From positions 21,082,028-21,146,027 of the forward strand of contig CM046347.1 in NCBI GenBank assembly GCA_025403435.1: 64,000 bases of DNA, read 5' to 3'. The position numbers were made by a program, and so were the translations under genes. Shown here piece by piece: positions 23,901 to 36,039 of this stretch. Position 1 is the first letter of the stretch. Every line of letters begins with the position of its first letter. The stretch comes from Artocarpus heterophyllus. Lineage: Eukaryota; Streptophyta; Magnoliopsida; Rosales; Moraceae. Below the pieces are notes generated by a model. That model was not told the DNA's origin. It ran no database searches and saw only the letters and a list, made by a program, of their open reading frames with translations.

Positions 23901-26900
23901 AAAATGTGTTTGCGCTATATGATGCATTTGTTATGCAATAAGTTGCATTTGTTATGCAATAAGTGTTAGAGTACAAGTTATGATTTGCAAAATGTGTTTG
24001 CGTTTTATGTTGCATTTGTTATGCTATAAGTTGCATTTGTTATACAATAGGCTTTACAGTACAAGCTATGAATTGTAATTGTGTTTGCATATGATATAAT
24101 TGCATTTGAAATGCTTAGTAAAGTTAATAAGAAGGTAATGTAAAGATAAAAAGAAAGTATCGTAGCAGCCTTTTTGTTGTAAGGTAATGAAAGTAAAGTT
24201 AAAGTTTGACCTCCTAAATATGAGGTACATGAGCTCGATGTTCAATGGTCTCAAGTCTTCTACAAAGGAAGCATTATGTTTATGATCTCATGATTAAAGA
24301 TTTTGGTACGAACACTAAAGGTTATAAGATAAAGAAAGTTAAGTAACAAAAGATGAAAAGTTAAAGTAAAATACGGAAGATAAGGTACAAGGATAGAAAG
24401 TTAAAATAAGATAAAGAAAGTTAAAGAACAAAGATAGAGAGTTAAAGTAAGAAAAAAATGTTCATAAAATGCTCAAAAATGAAAGTTCATAATTAAGCAT
24501 AAATGGAATCATGCATTCTGATTTTGCTTGAATTCCTTTTATGAAATAATTATATGTTATGTTATGAAAGACATTTTGAGAAATGTTTTACCTTAAATGT
24601 TTATGAAAAACATTTTCATGTTTTCAAGAAAAGGTTTATGAATGACGTTTTAAGAAAAACGTTCAAAAAATGTTTTACTAAAAACGTTTATGAAAAATAT
24701 TTTCAGAAATGTTTATGGAAAACGTTTTTGAAAAATGTTTTAAGAGAAAGGTTTTTGTGAGAAAACTTTTTAAAGCATGTTTTAAATTATTTGTGAGCTT
24801 ATGTTTGAACTTACTGAGCGAAAGCTCATAAAAAGTTTCTTCATGCTATAGGTAGTTTTATGGGCAACCAGTAGGACCCGTTAGAAGAGCTGGGTGCTGC
24901 AGAAGACAGATGCAAAGATTTAGGTATGGATACCACCACAGTTCGCTTTCGCTACACAAAGAAAAGGTTCTTCACTATTTAATATATTGTTTTCAAAGTT
25001 TTAAGAAAGTCAAAGTTTTAAGAAAATCAGAGTTCTAAGAAATGTTTTTTTAAGTTTTACGATATATTTATGAAATGTTTTCTTTTCTTATAAAGTTAAG
25101 TTTTGATCAATGATTCAGTAAATGTTTTTTAATAAGTTTTAAGAAGCGATTTGAAATGGTTTTAAAGGCAAGCGTTGAGCAGTGACTCAACTTAAGCTGC
25201 GACAGAAGTCGCATCAGTTCTAAAGAAAGTTTTAAAGAATGTTTAAAGAAAAAAAAATTATTTCAGTATTTTTCTTACTAAGTAAGTAAGATTACTGTTT
25301 AAGAATAATGTTTAAGAAAGTAAAAAGACTGTCCGAAAAGACGGGTCGTCACACTCAGGAACCAAAGAAATTAATTGTGAAAATAAAGATTAATGAGACC
25401 TATGGCTTAATTATAATTGTAATATGACTATAACTTCTCAATATTTTATATATGGCTTAAAACGATATCATTAAAATAATTACTATGTAATTATATAGTA
25501 AAAAAATGACATCATTATTACAATTAATATTTAATTATAGTTATTTTTAAAAGATTTTGAACATTGTGTTAAATTTTTCACACAATAATTATTTAACCAT
25601 CTTGTTTGATTTTTTATAGAATCCAGATCTGTTGTCTTATTTTTCTATCACTTTGACTATTCTCTTACTATTTATTTGATACAACATCATTTAGACTAAT
25701 CATTAAGCATATAAATAGGACCTAAAATATGAAAAGTAATTAAGCAATATACTTAGATATCAAAAATTGATTGAAAGGACAGCCAAAGAGATAGAAAATT
25801 GAGACAACAAATCTTAATTTTTCTTTATGAAAATAATGTACCTGATGAAGTGGAACTGACTTTTAGCAAGACAAAAAAGAAGTTAAAAACTTGGGACCGC
25901 ACTTAAAAGAAAACAAAAAAAAAAAAGAAGAAAGAAAACAAACTTTGTCGGCAAAAATAAAAACAGGGAAACATAAAAAACGATAGATAACTTGCTTTAC
26001 TCGGGTAGTGTAATTCTTGGGGCACGGTCCTGCAACTGGGAAATCACAGTGAGGGACCTGCATAGCACTCTCCGTATTATTCCTTTCGGATATTGACATG
26101 CAATGATTTTGCAAAAGGACACAGGAATGTGAATATAGGAATATGTCCTTTATGCAAACAATATGATGCCAATGTAAAACAGTTCAATTTTAAATGCAAA
26201 CTCAACATCATCGGTACAAAAAAGAAGCATATATGCCAATGTGATAACAGAACTGACAGGCTCCCAACACTAAGATTTTCATCGAAATAAAATATTTAAT
26301 CGAAATTACGATAACAATATGAAACATCTTTTTTAATCTCCTAAGGTTGTTACAATCATACTACTTACAAAGCTGTAAATTTGAGTCTTATATGTGGCGT
26401 ATTTTTTAAATTAAGTTTTACTATTTTGTTAACAGAAGATTATAACTCATGGATTATATAAGATTAATTTAACTATATTTTAATCGAATATTGGAGATAC
26501 TAAAACATTGCTTAGTGCTGGAGAATGGAGATTATACGTATGACGAATGTGCAGATTTTATCATATGAAATCAGAATTCAACTATGAGAACGATTTTAAA
26601 ACAAAACACAGAGAAATCGAAATAGGAAAACAATATCAATGGTAAAAGATCTTATAGATATGACATGATCTCTTAAGAAATTCAAAATTTTTTCAATGAA
26701 AATTAAATTGAGATTAATGACAATTTACCTGATCTTAACGGAAGGAGTCGTCCAGGACTGCGTGAAAATGTTATCACCTCTGGGGGTAACAAAAACCTCG
26801 AAATCCCTAACCGAACTCTCATCCTTATCCTGAAGAATACGCCTTATCCCCATGGCTCTCCTCGCGGCCACCTCCTGATCCTCCGCCACTGCCGCCCTCC

Positions 26901-27159
26901 TCGAAGGCACGATCGCCGCCGGCACGCGCACCACGGCCCCCTTCCTCACCTCCTGCTTCTCGTCCTTTGGAACCTTCTCACCCGACGGCGACGACGATGA
27001 GGACGACGTCGTTCGCCTTCCGCCGCGGAACGGCAGAAGAAATAACAAAACGACGGCGTTTATCAGCCTCATTAGGCTCCGCAACGCTTGCAACGAGAAG
27101 ATCGCCCTAATGCGTCCGCTCGCTCCCGATGTCAGAATTAGCGTCTCCTCCGCCGCCAT
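17990..27159 (-). CDS. Monoacylglycerol lipase-type alpha/beta hydrolase, 7 exons
   Basis: The exons on the minus strand are 27159-26729, 20849-20811, 20717-20647, 19178-19114, 18967-18878, 18649-18557 and 18397-17990. They total 1197 bp and encode 398 aa, with GT-AG sites and frame agreeing throughout. Residues about 27-45 (LRSLMRLINAVVLLFLLPF) form one hydrophobic, probably membrane-anchoring, segment. The fold then shows the oxyanion HG (LLHGLNEHSGRY, H151-G152), the nucleophile elbow GHSTG with S224, D343 in HGSDDTVTDP and H373 in GLLHDLLFEP: a complete catalytic triad. The family (Hydrolase_4) cleaves monoacylglycerols or lysophospholipids; a relative is caffeoylshikimate esterase. The N-terminal membrane segment points to the MAGL2/MAGL4 subgroup of Arabidopsis (from memory). 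Intron 1 is 5.9 kb, most of it a solo LTR. Confidence 0.92.
19464..19946. mobile_element. MITE in a hydrolase intron, about 480 bp
   Basis: The inverted ends GGCTATGTTTAGTAGACTGTAT and its near-complement ATTGTCTACTAAAATAGCC bound an AT-rich interior full of ATACAATA-type repeats. The target duplication is unclear. It lies in the intron between exons 3 and 4 of the hydrolase. Confidence 0.6.
19949..20361. mobile_element. Possible second MITE next to the first
   Basis: It begins AAAGGCGCGTTGATCAAACT and ends AGAAAGTAAACATGCCCTA, typical imperfect MITE ends. The interior repeats TTCATTCCCTT / AACATTCGTTCCCTTT. No target duplication is confirmed. Confidence 0.4.
21404..25353 (+). mobile_element. 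Solo LTR, 3.95 kb, in hydrolase intron 1 (copy C1)
   Basis: It starts TGTAACACTCGAGC, ends GACGGGTCGTCACA, and is flanked by the perfect 5-bp duplication CTCAG (21399-21403, 25354-25358). There is no coding capacity and no primer site or polypurine tract inside, so this is a single LTR left by recombination. LTR length and the CTGAGCGAAAGCTCA motif near 24814 suggest a Gypsy chromovirus (Tekay-like), which is inference. A second copy in reverse orientation is at 41532-53756. Interior repeats include CAGTATAA..TTATACTG units (21510-21900), GAAA-rich tracts (22030-22200), GCATTTGTTATGCAATAAG units (23920-24060) and AAAACGTTTATGAAAAAT units (24590-24760). Confidence 0.85.
25863..26114 (-). other. 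Short open frame in hydrolase intron 1
   Basis: The minus-strand frame encodes an initial stretch (SISERNNTESAMQVPHCDFP) that looks protein-like and ends in low-complexity Phe/Ser. It is not needed for the hydrolase frame and has no recognised family. It could be a skipped or alternative exon, but chance is equally likely. Confidence 0.15.
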
Positions 27160-27558
27160 TGTTAGGTTGTTTCCTCGAGCGTAATATTAACCAAAATGGA
27201 GTTCAGTGATTCCGAGAAGTTGTTTTTGTTCAGCCTCTTGAGGTTTAAGAGAAAAACGAGGGAAAAAAAAAGAGTATCTCGCTGGAAAAAAATGGTCTCC
27301 TTCGCTAAATTTAGTTGCTTCTTCGTTGTCAAATATAGAGAAGCTAGTTGTTCAAAAAAAGAAACATAGAGAAGCTGGAAATGAATAAGTAAGATGATAT
27401 AGAAAAAACGAGCAAAAAAGAACTGAAACTTGGTTCCAAGACTCTTAATTTTTCTTCTTCTTTTTTTCAGTCAGCACCTTTCGCTTTCGCTCACTTTCTA
27501 GGTTCTGGTATGCAATTTGGAAAATAGGACTTCATTTTTAAGCTGATAACGTTTTGTT

Positions 27559-27626
27559 TCGTGTGTGTGTGTATACATATATATATATATATATATTTTG
27601 TTATTATTATTATTATTATTATTATT
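27559..27626. repeat. Compound microsatellite (GT)n-(AT)n-(ATT)n
   Basis: GTGTGTGTGTGTG is followed by repeated AT and then repeated ATT. It lies about 400-470 bases upstream of the hydrolase ATG, in the presumed promoter or 5' UTR intron. Confidence 0.95.
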
Positions 27627-27715
27627 GGAAGAAACAAACAGAGAAACGGATCTTAGAAAGCTCAGGCTCGAGGCTCGCGAAAGTTCGGTATATTGATAAC
27701 TGGAAGAATGCCCTT

Positions 27716-27860
27716 GACACGTGTACAATTTGAAATTACAGAAAATCTATATAATTTTTGAAAATATGCATATTGCGACACGTGTCGTTTGGATATTGCC
27801 GCATTACCGTATGCGGCGACATAACCCAGAATGTCTAAAAAAGCCGTACCATCACGTGAC
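27716..27860 (-). promoter_or_regulatory. Cluster of three G-box/ABRE-like sites upstream of the hydrolase gene
   Basis: ACACGTGT occurs at 27717-27724, the 12-bp palindrome CGACACGTGTCG at 27776-27787, and TCACGTGA at 27852-27859. All contain the ACGTG core bound by plant bZIP and bHLH factors. They lie 560-700 bases upstream of the ATG at 27159, so abscisic acid, light or stress control is plausible but inferred. Confidence 0.5.
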
Positions 27861-28429
27861 GCGTCGTTTCTAGGTTTCAATTCTGTGCCATGTGTTTTCT
27901 TTTTGGCTCGAAAATTGTGTGGCGTGTTAGATTGTACAGCTGAGCGTTTGGCGAAGAAAAATTCTTTTTATATTTATGCGGTTATAATTTTACCATTCAT
28001 AAGACTAAAGACTTTTAAACTAATATGACTCACAATTTTATAAATAACAAGATTATTAAGATTAAACAAAATTGCTCTTTCATGAAAGACAAGGTTTATT
28101 TGTTTACACGCGTGCAGTGTGTGCATGTTTGTTCCTATCACCTAGGATTGTTAGGCCTGTAAAACGTGGCACTATCAAAGCTTGGGCCTAGTGAGCTTTT
28201 AGAAATTCTTATGGTGGATAATAAAATTTTGCTCAGTCGATAAAATATTTGTGTCTTAACTGTTATATTAACCTTTTAATGATATGATATGTAATTGGAA
28301 ACTGTTTTGTATTGCATCGTAACTTTTTAACGTGAATAAATATAAATCAAACCATTAAAATCTTAATATTGCAGATAAAACACTATGCATCGTAAATTTT
28401 TACCTTTTGATTATTTCATTTCAAAGTTC

Positions 28430-29485
28430 CATTAATTTCATTCCCTTGGAAAACTGTGTTCATAACAAATATAAATAGAAAACCATCCGGTTATAAACAG
28501 AAAACCATCCGGTTATAAACGGAAAACCATCCGGTTATCATATATATCCATATGATTAAGACCCTGTGCTTTTTACAATTTCCTAGTAATGCTTTTATAA
28601 GGGTAACATTGATTTTTTGTTAAGAGCTATGGATTCCATATATGTAAATTATTCTTTCATTGAATATAGGTTGCATCTCTAATATACTGATAATAGAGCA
28701 TTTGTTTATCGAATCTTTAGCCTTTGACATATCAAAAGATATAAACTAACTACAAACATAAAGTCATGAATACATTTCATGATTAAAACTATACATAGAT
28801 GATAGTCAAAGGGAATTGATTTAAGTGAAACAAAAGCCTTATTAAATCAATTGTACTTTAGGTTCAGTCTAGTGTGTGACTACCATTATGTCTACAATAC
28901 CAACATATCTACTATGGAGTCAATTCACTGTAATGGCCTAGAAAACTATTTTCCTAATTGAATGTAGATCCCTATACAACCTTATCATATATGAAGTGCC
29001 TAACTATAAACATAAACAACAGAATATATAATTTAGACTATTAACTTGACATTGTATCTACTCATGTATAAACCCCCATATATGCTCGAAGCCAAGTTTT
29101 AGTTGTAATAGTCACATTTCACATATTTGCTTAAGTGCTCAATCATTAAAATGAAAGTAACAAGATGACTATTGTGAATACAAGAAATATTCACATTATT
29201 ATTTATTTATTCATTTAACCTAAAAAATATTTTAATTACAAGTAAAATATTTGCTCCTTAAAAAACCTATTATAACAATAAAAACCTCATATATGCACAA
29301 TTCTTATATTTGGTTTTAATAGTCATGGATCATATGCTTGTTCAATATACAATTCTTCATATAAATGTAACATCAATATCATTATTAGTACATGAAATAT
29401 TCACATTAGTATTCCTTTAACCAAAAATGCTGTAAATACAATTAAAGTACCTATTTCCTAGGGCATTGATCCTTATAATGTCTAT
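28430..29485 (-). repeat. Diverged Copia LTR fragment
   Basis: The order of recognisable blocks (GAGCTATGGATTCCATAT, GACATATCAAAAGATATAAA, GTCAAAGGGAATTGATTTAA, CCTAGGGCATTGATCC) matches 15560-16264. The minus-strand start would be near 29484, which is exactly where element A begins. A 22-bp unit containing AACCATCCGGTT is repeated three times at 28477-28538. Confidence 0.6.
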
Positions 29486-30550
29486 TGATGACACGTAAAA
29501 ATACATGTTTTATAATGTTCAAAATAATTTATTTAGCATTTTATTTATTATTAAATCCTCTATTTAAGCATTTTTGCATGTCCATAGTATTTTTGTTTGC
29601 TTTTTCTATAAAATATATTTAATTATAAATTTTTATTGTGTTTTTACGTTTAATCTTATTCTTGATAATTTTAAGACTTATTTTCTTAAGTAAAATAATT
29701 AATTTTTAGAAAATAGAATTAAAATAGTAAGTTTATTTAAGTTTTAGTTTTGGTTTTTATTTTGATTTTTTAGTTTTTATTTTATTTTAAAGTTTGTTTT
29801 TTATTTTTAACTTATTTTGTGTTAGTTAAGTATGTAACAATATTTAATTATTTTCGTAATTTTATTTTAAATAATTAATATTTTAGGGCTAAAATGCAAG
29901 AAATCTTGATTCAGGGGTGAAAATAGGAAGGTAAATGCAAGAAAACTTCAAAACCTAGTCAAAAACATAATTTTTAAAAGATTTCAGCCTTTGCACGTCA
30001 GGGCCCCCCCTCCCCTGGCCCCGGGAGTTAGCAAGTTAACACCACGTTTTGGGATTTCATTCGCCAATCAAAATCCAATCATTGCTCAGTCAGCAGCTGT
30101 GAGTGTACGCGCTAACACGTGTTTTCTTCCATTGGTGCATGCATCCCCCAGCTTGTCTCGGTGGCTGACACATGGGGCCTACCCAGGTGGGCGTCTCAAA
30201 ACTAGTTCCTGCAATGTGTAGCCATGTACACATGATCCTTCAATCCGTGCTGTCCATTGAGCTTACGGAAGACCAGATCAATGGCTAGAATAACTCCTCA
30301 GCTAGCCCGCCTTCTCTTCTCATATTACAGTCGTTGGATATCTCATTTAATGGTCCAAATTAGTTCATTCCTTGTACGGTCTTGAGCCACGAAGCACCTA
30401 ATTTGAAAAAAGAAAATTTCACAAGCAACATTTAGAATAGATAGAGAAAAAGAGAAAAAAAAATGTTAACTGCTTTTTTAACTTATTTTTATTCAATTCT
30501 CTATAAATTGAGGCACTTAGCCTCATTTGTGCAACAAGAAAAGAACTCTA
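29486..30550 (+). repeat. 5' LTR of Gypsy element A, first part
   Basis: It starts TGATGACACGTAAAAATACA. 29500-30545 aligns by eye with 53757-54710, the 3' LTR of the same element (shared AATAATTTATTTAGC, GGAAGACCAGATCAATGG-like and GAGGCACTTAGCCTC-like blocks). It contains the unoccupied form of the TTATA site that the solo LTR hit in the 3' LTR. The remainder is displaced by element B. Confidence 0.75.
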
Positions 30551-33060
30551 TTTTTCGTTTCATGATCAAATTCTTTATTTTCAATAGTTTCATTTTCAAC
30601 AATTACTGCCTTTCCTTAATCAACTTTTTCAATGTTGCTTTTTGTAACAATAGAATTCTAAACTTTATAAGTTTCATCAATGAAAGCAGAAATGGTTTTG
30701 ATGGATCATTTGATTTAAATAAATTGACCAAACCTGTTAAGGATTAGATAGTTTAGTAGAGGTACTTCCTTCAACAAAGTTGACTTCACACTATTTAGCA
30801 ACAGCTTGTGACATATTGAATACATTGAACTCTAAAGTCATGTTTTCAAAAGATAATTTCAGGATATTATTTCTGCAATTAATCAAGGCATTTGAAGTTG
30901 CAAACAATGGACAACCTAAAATAATAGACTTGAACATTTGAAGTGGAAATAGGTTGTGTATCCAAGACAATAAAGTCTACTGGAAAATAAAGGTTATCAA
31001 TTTGAACTAACACATCCTTAGCTATGCCTCTTGGAATTTTTACAGAATAATCAACTAACTGAAATGTGATAGATGTTGGCTTAAGTTCACCCAAACCTAA
31101 TTGTTGATAAAGAAAATAAGGTAAAAGTTAATACTAGCACAAAGATCTAATGCATGGTCAATTTGTGTGTTTTCTATGATACATGAAATTATAGGACAGC
31201 CTGGATCTTTGCACTTCAATGGTGAATCATGTTGAATTATGAAATTAACATTCTCAGTTAAAAACATAGTTTTAGTCACATTATGATTTCTTTTTATTGT
31301 ACACAAATCTTTCAAAAATTTGGCATAGGATACGACTTGTTTGATTGCATCTAAAAGTGGAATGTTGATCTTGACTTGTTTAAAAAAATCATTTTTATCA
31401 AACTTGTCTTTTGAAAGCAAAGCTTGTGGAAAAGGAACTTTTGGAACAAATTTCTCTTTTAAAGCAATATTTTCTTTTTCAGAACTTCCCTCATTATTGA
31501 CTTTATCATCACTTTTCAAAGTTGAATTAATCAATAGTTTTACCACTTCGAAGAGTTGAAATAAAATTAATAGTTTTTTGTTATGTTGAAGAACTTGAAA
31601 AGGCAACTTCATTAGCAGAAGGATAATATACCGGTTGAGCAGAGAATTTGCCTTTTTCTTTGATGCTATGTAAAAAATTGACTTTAGAAATGGATTCTTT
31701 AATCTCATAAATGTCTTATGAAGTGTGAATATTAATGACTTCCTATTTTAGAATGAATTTTGCAAAACATCCTCAAGAATTTTAACTTGTGAATTAAAAC
31801 TTTTAGGAGGTGGAAAATTTTGTGGAGGCTTTTGAAATTGTGGATTTGGTGGATATTGTGAATTTTGAGGTTGTTGTAGAAATGGTAGACAATTTTGAAA
31901 ATTTTGAGGTGGCTGTGGTAGTTGTTATTTATTATTCCTATAACTAAAATTGGGATAATTCTCTATTATGAATTATATGTGTCAAAATGTGGAGATGAAA
32001 AAGTATTCCTAAGTTGATCTATTTGGTTTGTGTAATTCGTCTGTTCATGAGACTCTTCCTTAAAACTAGAAATTCATAAGTTAAATGACCTAGAGTCTAG
32101 CAAATACTACATAAAGATTCAATATGTGGTTTTTGAATATTTTTACGTTTCATAGCTTTAATCTTTCTTGAAAAACTAGCAATCTTAGCATTTAGATCAT
32201 TCTCTTGACTAAGTTTATAAATACCTCTTTGAGCATTAGCAAGATTAAACCTAATTGAGCCTTTATAATTAATATATTGGCAATATTGAAAGTTTTCAAC
32301 TAAGTTAGAAAATCTAACGCTTCATCATGTTCTTTATCAAAAGAATTCTCCATTACACATTGTTTCAATGAATTGAATTGGCAGGTTTTAGGCATTAAAC
32401 CTTCATTAAAAAAATAATATGACACCATTTTTCAAAACCATGGTGTGAGAAAAACTTTAACAAATCCTTAAAACATTCCCAATGTTGAAAATAGACTTTC
32501 TTTGCATTTTGGGAAAAATTTTGAATTTGTATCTTTAAAGAATTGGTTTTATGAGATAGAAAGAATTTCTTCAAAAATTTAGTTTGCATTTCTTGTCATA
32601 TTCCAATTGACCAAGGTTTAAAAAAGTAAGGCAAGTTTTAACCTTGTCTTTCAAATAAAAAGGAAAAAGCTTAAGTCTAACAATTTTATTTGAAACATCT
32701 TGGTTAGTAAAGGTAGCAGAAACATCTTCAAATTCTCTAAGGTGCAAATAAGGATTTTCAGATCCTAAACCATAAAAATTTGGAAGCAAGTTAATCATTC
32801 TTGGTTTAAACCTAAAGTTATGAGCATTGAGAGAAAAAAACTAGACATGATAGAGTAGATCCTCGAAATGGTTGCAAATAATCACGCATTGAACGACCAA
32901 GATGGGTGATTTGTTGGTTAACAATGTTTTCATTATGAAAACTTTCATCATCTGCCATTTTATGTGAATGTGAAGATACAACAAAGACTAAAGATGATTC
33001 TAAGCTATTCTTAATTAATCTACAAGTTTTAGACACATGAAAGGAAACATGCATACAAAT
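30550..33060 (-). pseudogene. Gypsy gag-protease remnant of element B
   Basis: On the minus strand, frames at 32798-32571 and 32589-32395 encode a Gypsy gag core: FYGLGSENPYLHLREFEDV, then VRLKLFPFYLKDK, then an HWECFKDLLKFFSHHGFEKW block. 31094-30879 encodes the aspartic-protease C-terminal region (LKPTSITFQLVDYSVKIPRG, then LVQIDNLYFPVDFIVLD). 31708-31097 covers the linker between them. Frames are broken by stops and shifts, and nothing of the reverse transcriptase remains. The element points opposite to element A and sits in A's 5' LTR. Confidence 0.85.
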
Positions 33061-33200
33061 TATTGATATTATTTACAAAATTTTTGAGACGAGATGCTAA
33101 GATTTTCTTTATTTGGGGTGAATAAAGTAGTGAGTGAAAAGCATCTGTCTTATGTATTTTGTAGATTTTACAAATTATATGCTTTAAGAATGTCCTAGGA

Positions 33201-33238
33201 AAGATTGGTGGGTCGAAGACCCCTTAAAAACCAATCTT
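33201..33238. repeat. Hairpin in the element B leader
   Basis: The arms AAGATTGGT and ACCAATCTT enclose a second small stem GGGTC/GACCC. It lies between the gag start and the primer site, where retroelement RNA packaging structures usually lie. Confidence 0.6.
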
Positions 33239-33695
33239 CTAGTCAAAATAGCATTCTTAAAATGACTGATGTTGAAAAAATCTCCAAAAGTAACTGGTTA
33301 TGGGGAAAAGTTTCAAACCAATACTCGTCCCCAAATAGAATGTCCTCAAAATATACTTTGCCACAAAACCACAATTTATTTATTAAGTATTATGAAAATC
33401 CTAAATTTAAATCCTAAAACTAACAAAATAACTATATTACAAATAAGAGGAAAGAAATAATTTTTGTGAATTTTTTTATATTTTTTATGAATAGAAAAGT
33501 GAATAATACCTAGCATGAATAGTAACTTACAAAAACACATGCAAAATTCTTATGTGAAGAGTACTTAACTCTTGCAAATAACAAATATTTTAAAAAAATA
33601 AATAAAACAAAAAACAAGTTTGAAAAATAGAAAATAAAAGGAAAAGGAATATAATATGCAAAATATACTACACTTAAAATAATTTTTATTTCTTT

Positions 33696-33715
33696 CCGGG
33701 CAACGATGTCAAAAA
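33696..33715 (-). other. Degenerate tRNA primer-binding site of element B
   Basis: The minus strand reads TTTTTGACATCGTTGCCCGG, a worn version of the tRNA-Asp-type primer site common in Athila-like Gypsy elements. The LTR ends immediately next to it. Confidence 0.6.
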
Positions 33716-35756
33716 CTTGTTTAGGCTTTAAAGTTGCAATCCGAAATGACCTAAAGTATAAGTTGTCAAAAAGTAATAAAAATCGATGAATTTGAAATCG
33801 AACCCATAGGGAAACCTATTGCTAGGGTCTAGTATATTTGTTATATTAATTATTTTATAATTTTTAAGCTGAAAAATATGAGGATTAAATTTAATTATTT
33901 ACAAAACATTTACAATATTTGCACATTTTTATAACATTTTTTATTTTTAGAATTTTGTGATTTTGGAATCTTAATAACAAGAAATACAACTAATTTAAAA
34001 ATAGGACTTTAACAGTAAGTGCAATTAATTCAGAATAACTTTAATTAAAACAACAACACTGATAACAACTAATTTAAAGAGATACAATTGTAACTATAAC
34101 AATGCTAATGTTCAAATGTTCTGTTCTAATAATTAATTTAAACATATTTTAGTTTTTTTAATAATTTATTAATTGATTTAGAATACATTATGTCATCTTA
34201 TATCGACAATAAATCAAGCATTACCAAGCATTTATTGTGTCATTTCATGTCTATAATGTAGTAAAAACTCAACTTAATAAACAAGCATAATTTCAATAAT
34301 TCTTAACTAAAATAACAAATAAAATAATAAGTTAAGCATTTACTAAGCCATTCTCTATCTATGGCTAATCAAGGTCCTCATAAGCATTATTCATACAAGT
34401 CTATATCTTCAGAAAATTAAAACTAGAATCTTACCAGAGTTCTAGCTAAAAAAATACCAAAATTCTAAGTTTTCTAAGAAAATAATTTTGCATTACAACT
34501 ACGTAAAAAACTAAGAAAAACTAAAAATATTTAGAGTAGTTTTGCTAGAACTTCCCCCCTCTCTCTTCAGCTAAAAAGAAAAATTAAAAATATATATTTA
34601 AAATAAAAACACTCGAAGTATTATTGAGCATAATGATTACAACATAAACTGGGAATTATTTTACAAAATAGAAACTAACAACTAAATATTAAAAAATGAA
34701 ACTAAAAACTAAACTATTTAGGAAATAGAATTTTTTACTTAAGGGGGTGGAGAAAATGAGGCAAAAGCCTTGGGTATTTATAGGCATAAAATATAAACTA
34801 TTGTATACAAGTTGCAAATTTTTCAATAATTTTTTATTAATTTTTGTTTTCGTTTTAAAATTTGTTTCTTGATAATTTTTATATTTTTTCTTTTCTCCAC
34901 GTGGGTGTGTTGATTTTCGCCCACAATCTGGTGTGATGGACAAAACTAGGCCGTAAACTATGCTGATTGGACTAAATATAGCAGCTCAAATTAAGTCAAA
35001 ATGGGTCAACGACTACCGCTACATGAGAGTAATTACGGATGGTTGGATCAATACGGGAACAGTCATAATCGCAAGCTCACTAATTAAAACTGAGTATGTA
35101 GACATGGGAACCAAAGAATCTCTACAAGTGGTAGGGCCCATGTTGACATGCGCCTGACATGCACAATGACATCAAAACATGTGTCCCCAAACAGACAGCC
35201 AGGATTGCTTCTAGAATTGATCCGACAGTCTTGAGTTTACAAATTTGAATTTTTAAATTGTTTCTTAGGCATTTGTCATCCAATTTTGCCTGTTATGGTG
35301 CTGTTTTGCTCCGTTTTTATTCTAGATTTCAAATCTAAAGATAAAAAATCAAAACAAAATTAGTTGTTTTACAAATATAATATTTACAATATTTTTTAAA
35401 AATATTTATTTTATATTAAAACACATAAAATTCACTAAAAATAATTATAAACTTCTACAAATAATTCAGTTTAACACAAATATAATTTTTAAGACTCAAA
35501 AATATTTTTAGAAAGTACTAAAAATATTATAAAATATATTTACAAACTTAAAACACAATATAAAATACATTAAGACTCAAAATAAAATTACCATGCATTA
35601 TTTTTACGGTTTTAATTAATTTCAAACTAAATAAATATTTTACATACGAAAACGATCCTAAAAATTACCTAAATTATTATTAAACATAAAAATATATTAA
35701 AAATCATAATTAAACATATGTTTACACAGAAACACTAAAATACTACTTAACACACA
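33716..35756 (-). repeat. 5' LTR of element B
   Basis: On the minus strand it ends AAAGCCTAAACAAG next to the primer site and probably starts TGTGTTAAGTAG at 35756. The interior is very AT-rich with a GC-richer promoter-like zone at 34890-35230. No second LTR survives, so the outer limit is uncertain. Confidence 0.5.
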
Positions 35757-35811
35757 ATTGCTTTAATAAAGGGATTTCTTGAGAAATATGAGTGCAAAAT
35801 AAATTATTTTA

Positions 35812-35962
35812 GCTTTAAGAAATATGTATTTTCTAATTCTTATCAATTCCTCATGGGATTGACATCTATACTTCGATACACTATATTTAATTTGATAACG
35901 ACCATGTCCAATTGTGCATAGCATGGGAAATCGCATCAAATTTTGGCATTGTGGTTGGGAAA
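35812..35962 (+). repeat. End of the element A 5' LTR and its primer site
   Basis: CCTCATGGGATTGACATC and the following bases resemble the conserved 3' end of Athila-type LTRs. TTTTGGCATTGTGGTTGGG at 35941-35959 is a degenerate tRNA-Asp-type primer site. Confidence 0.5.
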
Positions 35963-36039
35963 TGTATGTTAATTTTTATTAATATCGATAAAAACTAGCT
36001 CGAGGATTAATTTAACTTTTTTTCTTTTATTTTTTTCCA

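Noticed and set aside
30463..30747. 94-aa + strand frame rich in Phe, Ile and Asn
   Set aside because: AT-rich frame at the join of the A LTR and the antisense Gypsy remnant; composition reflects base content.
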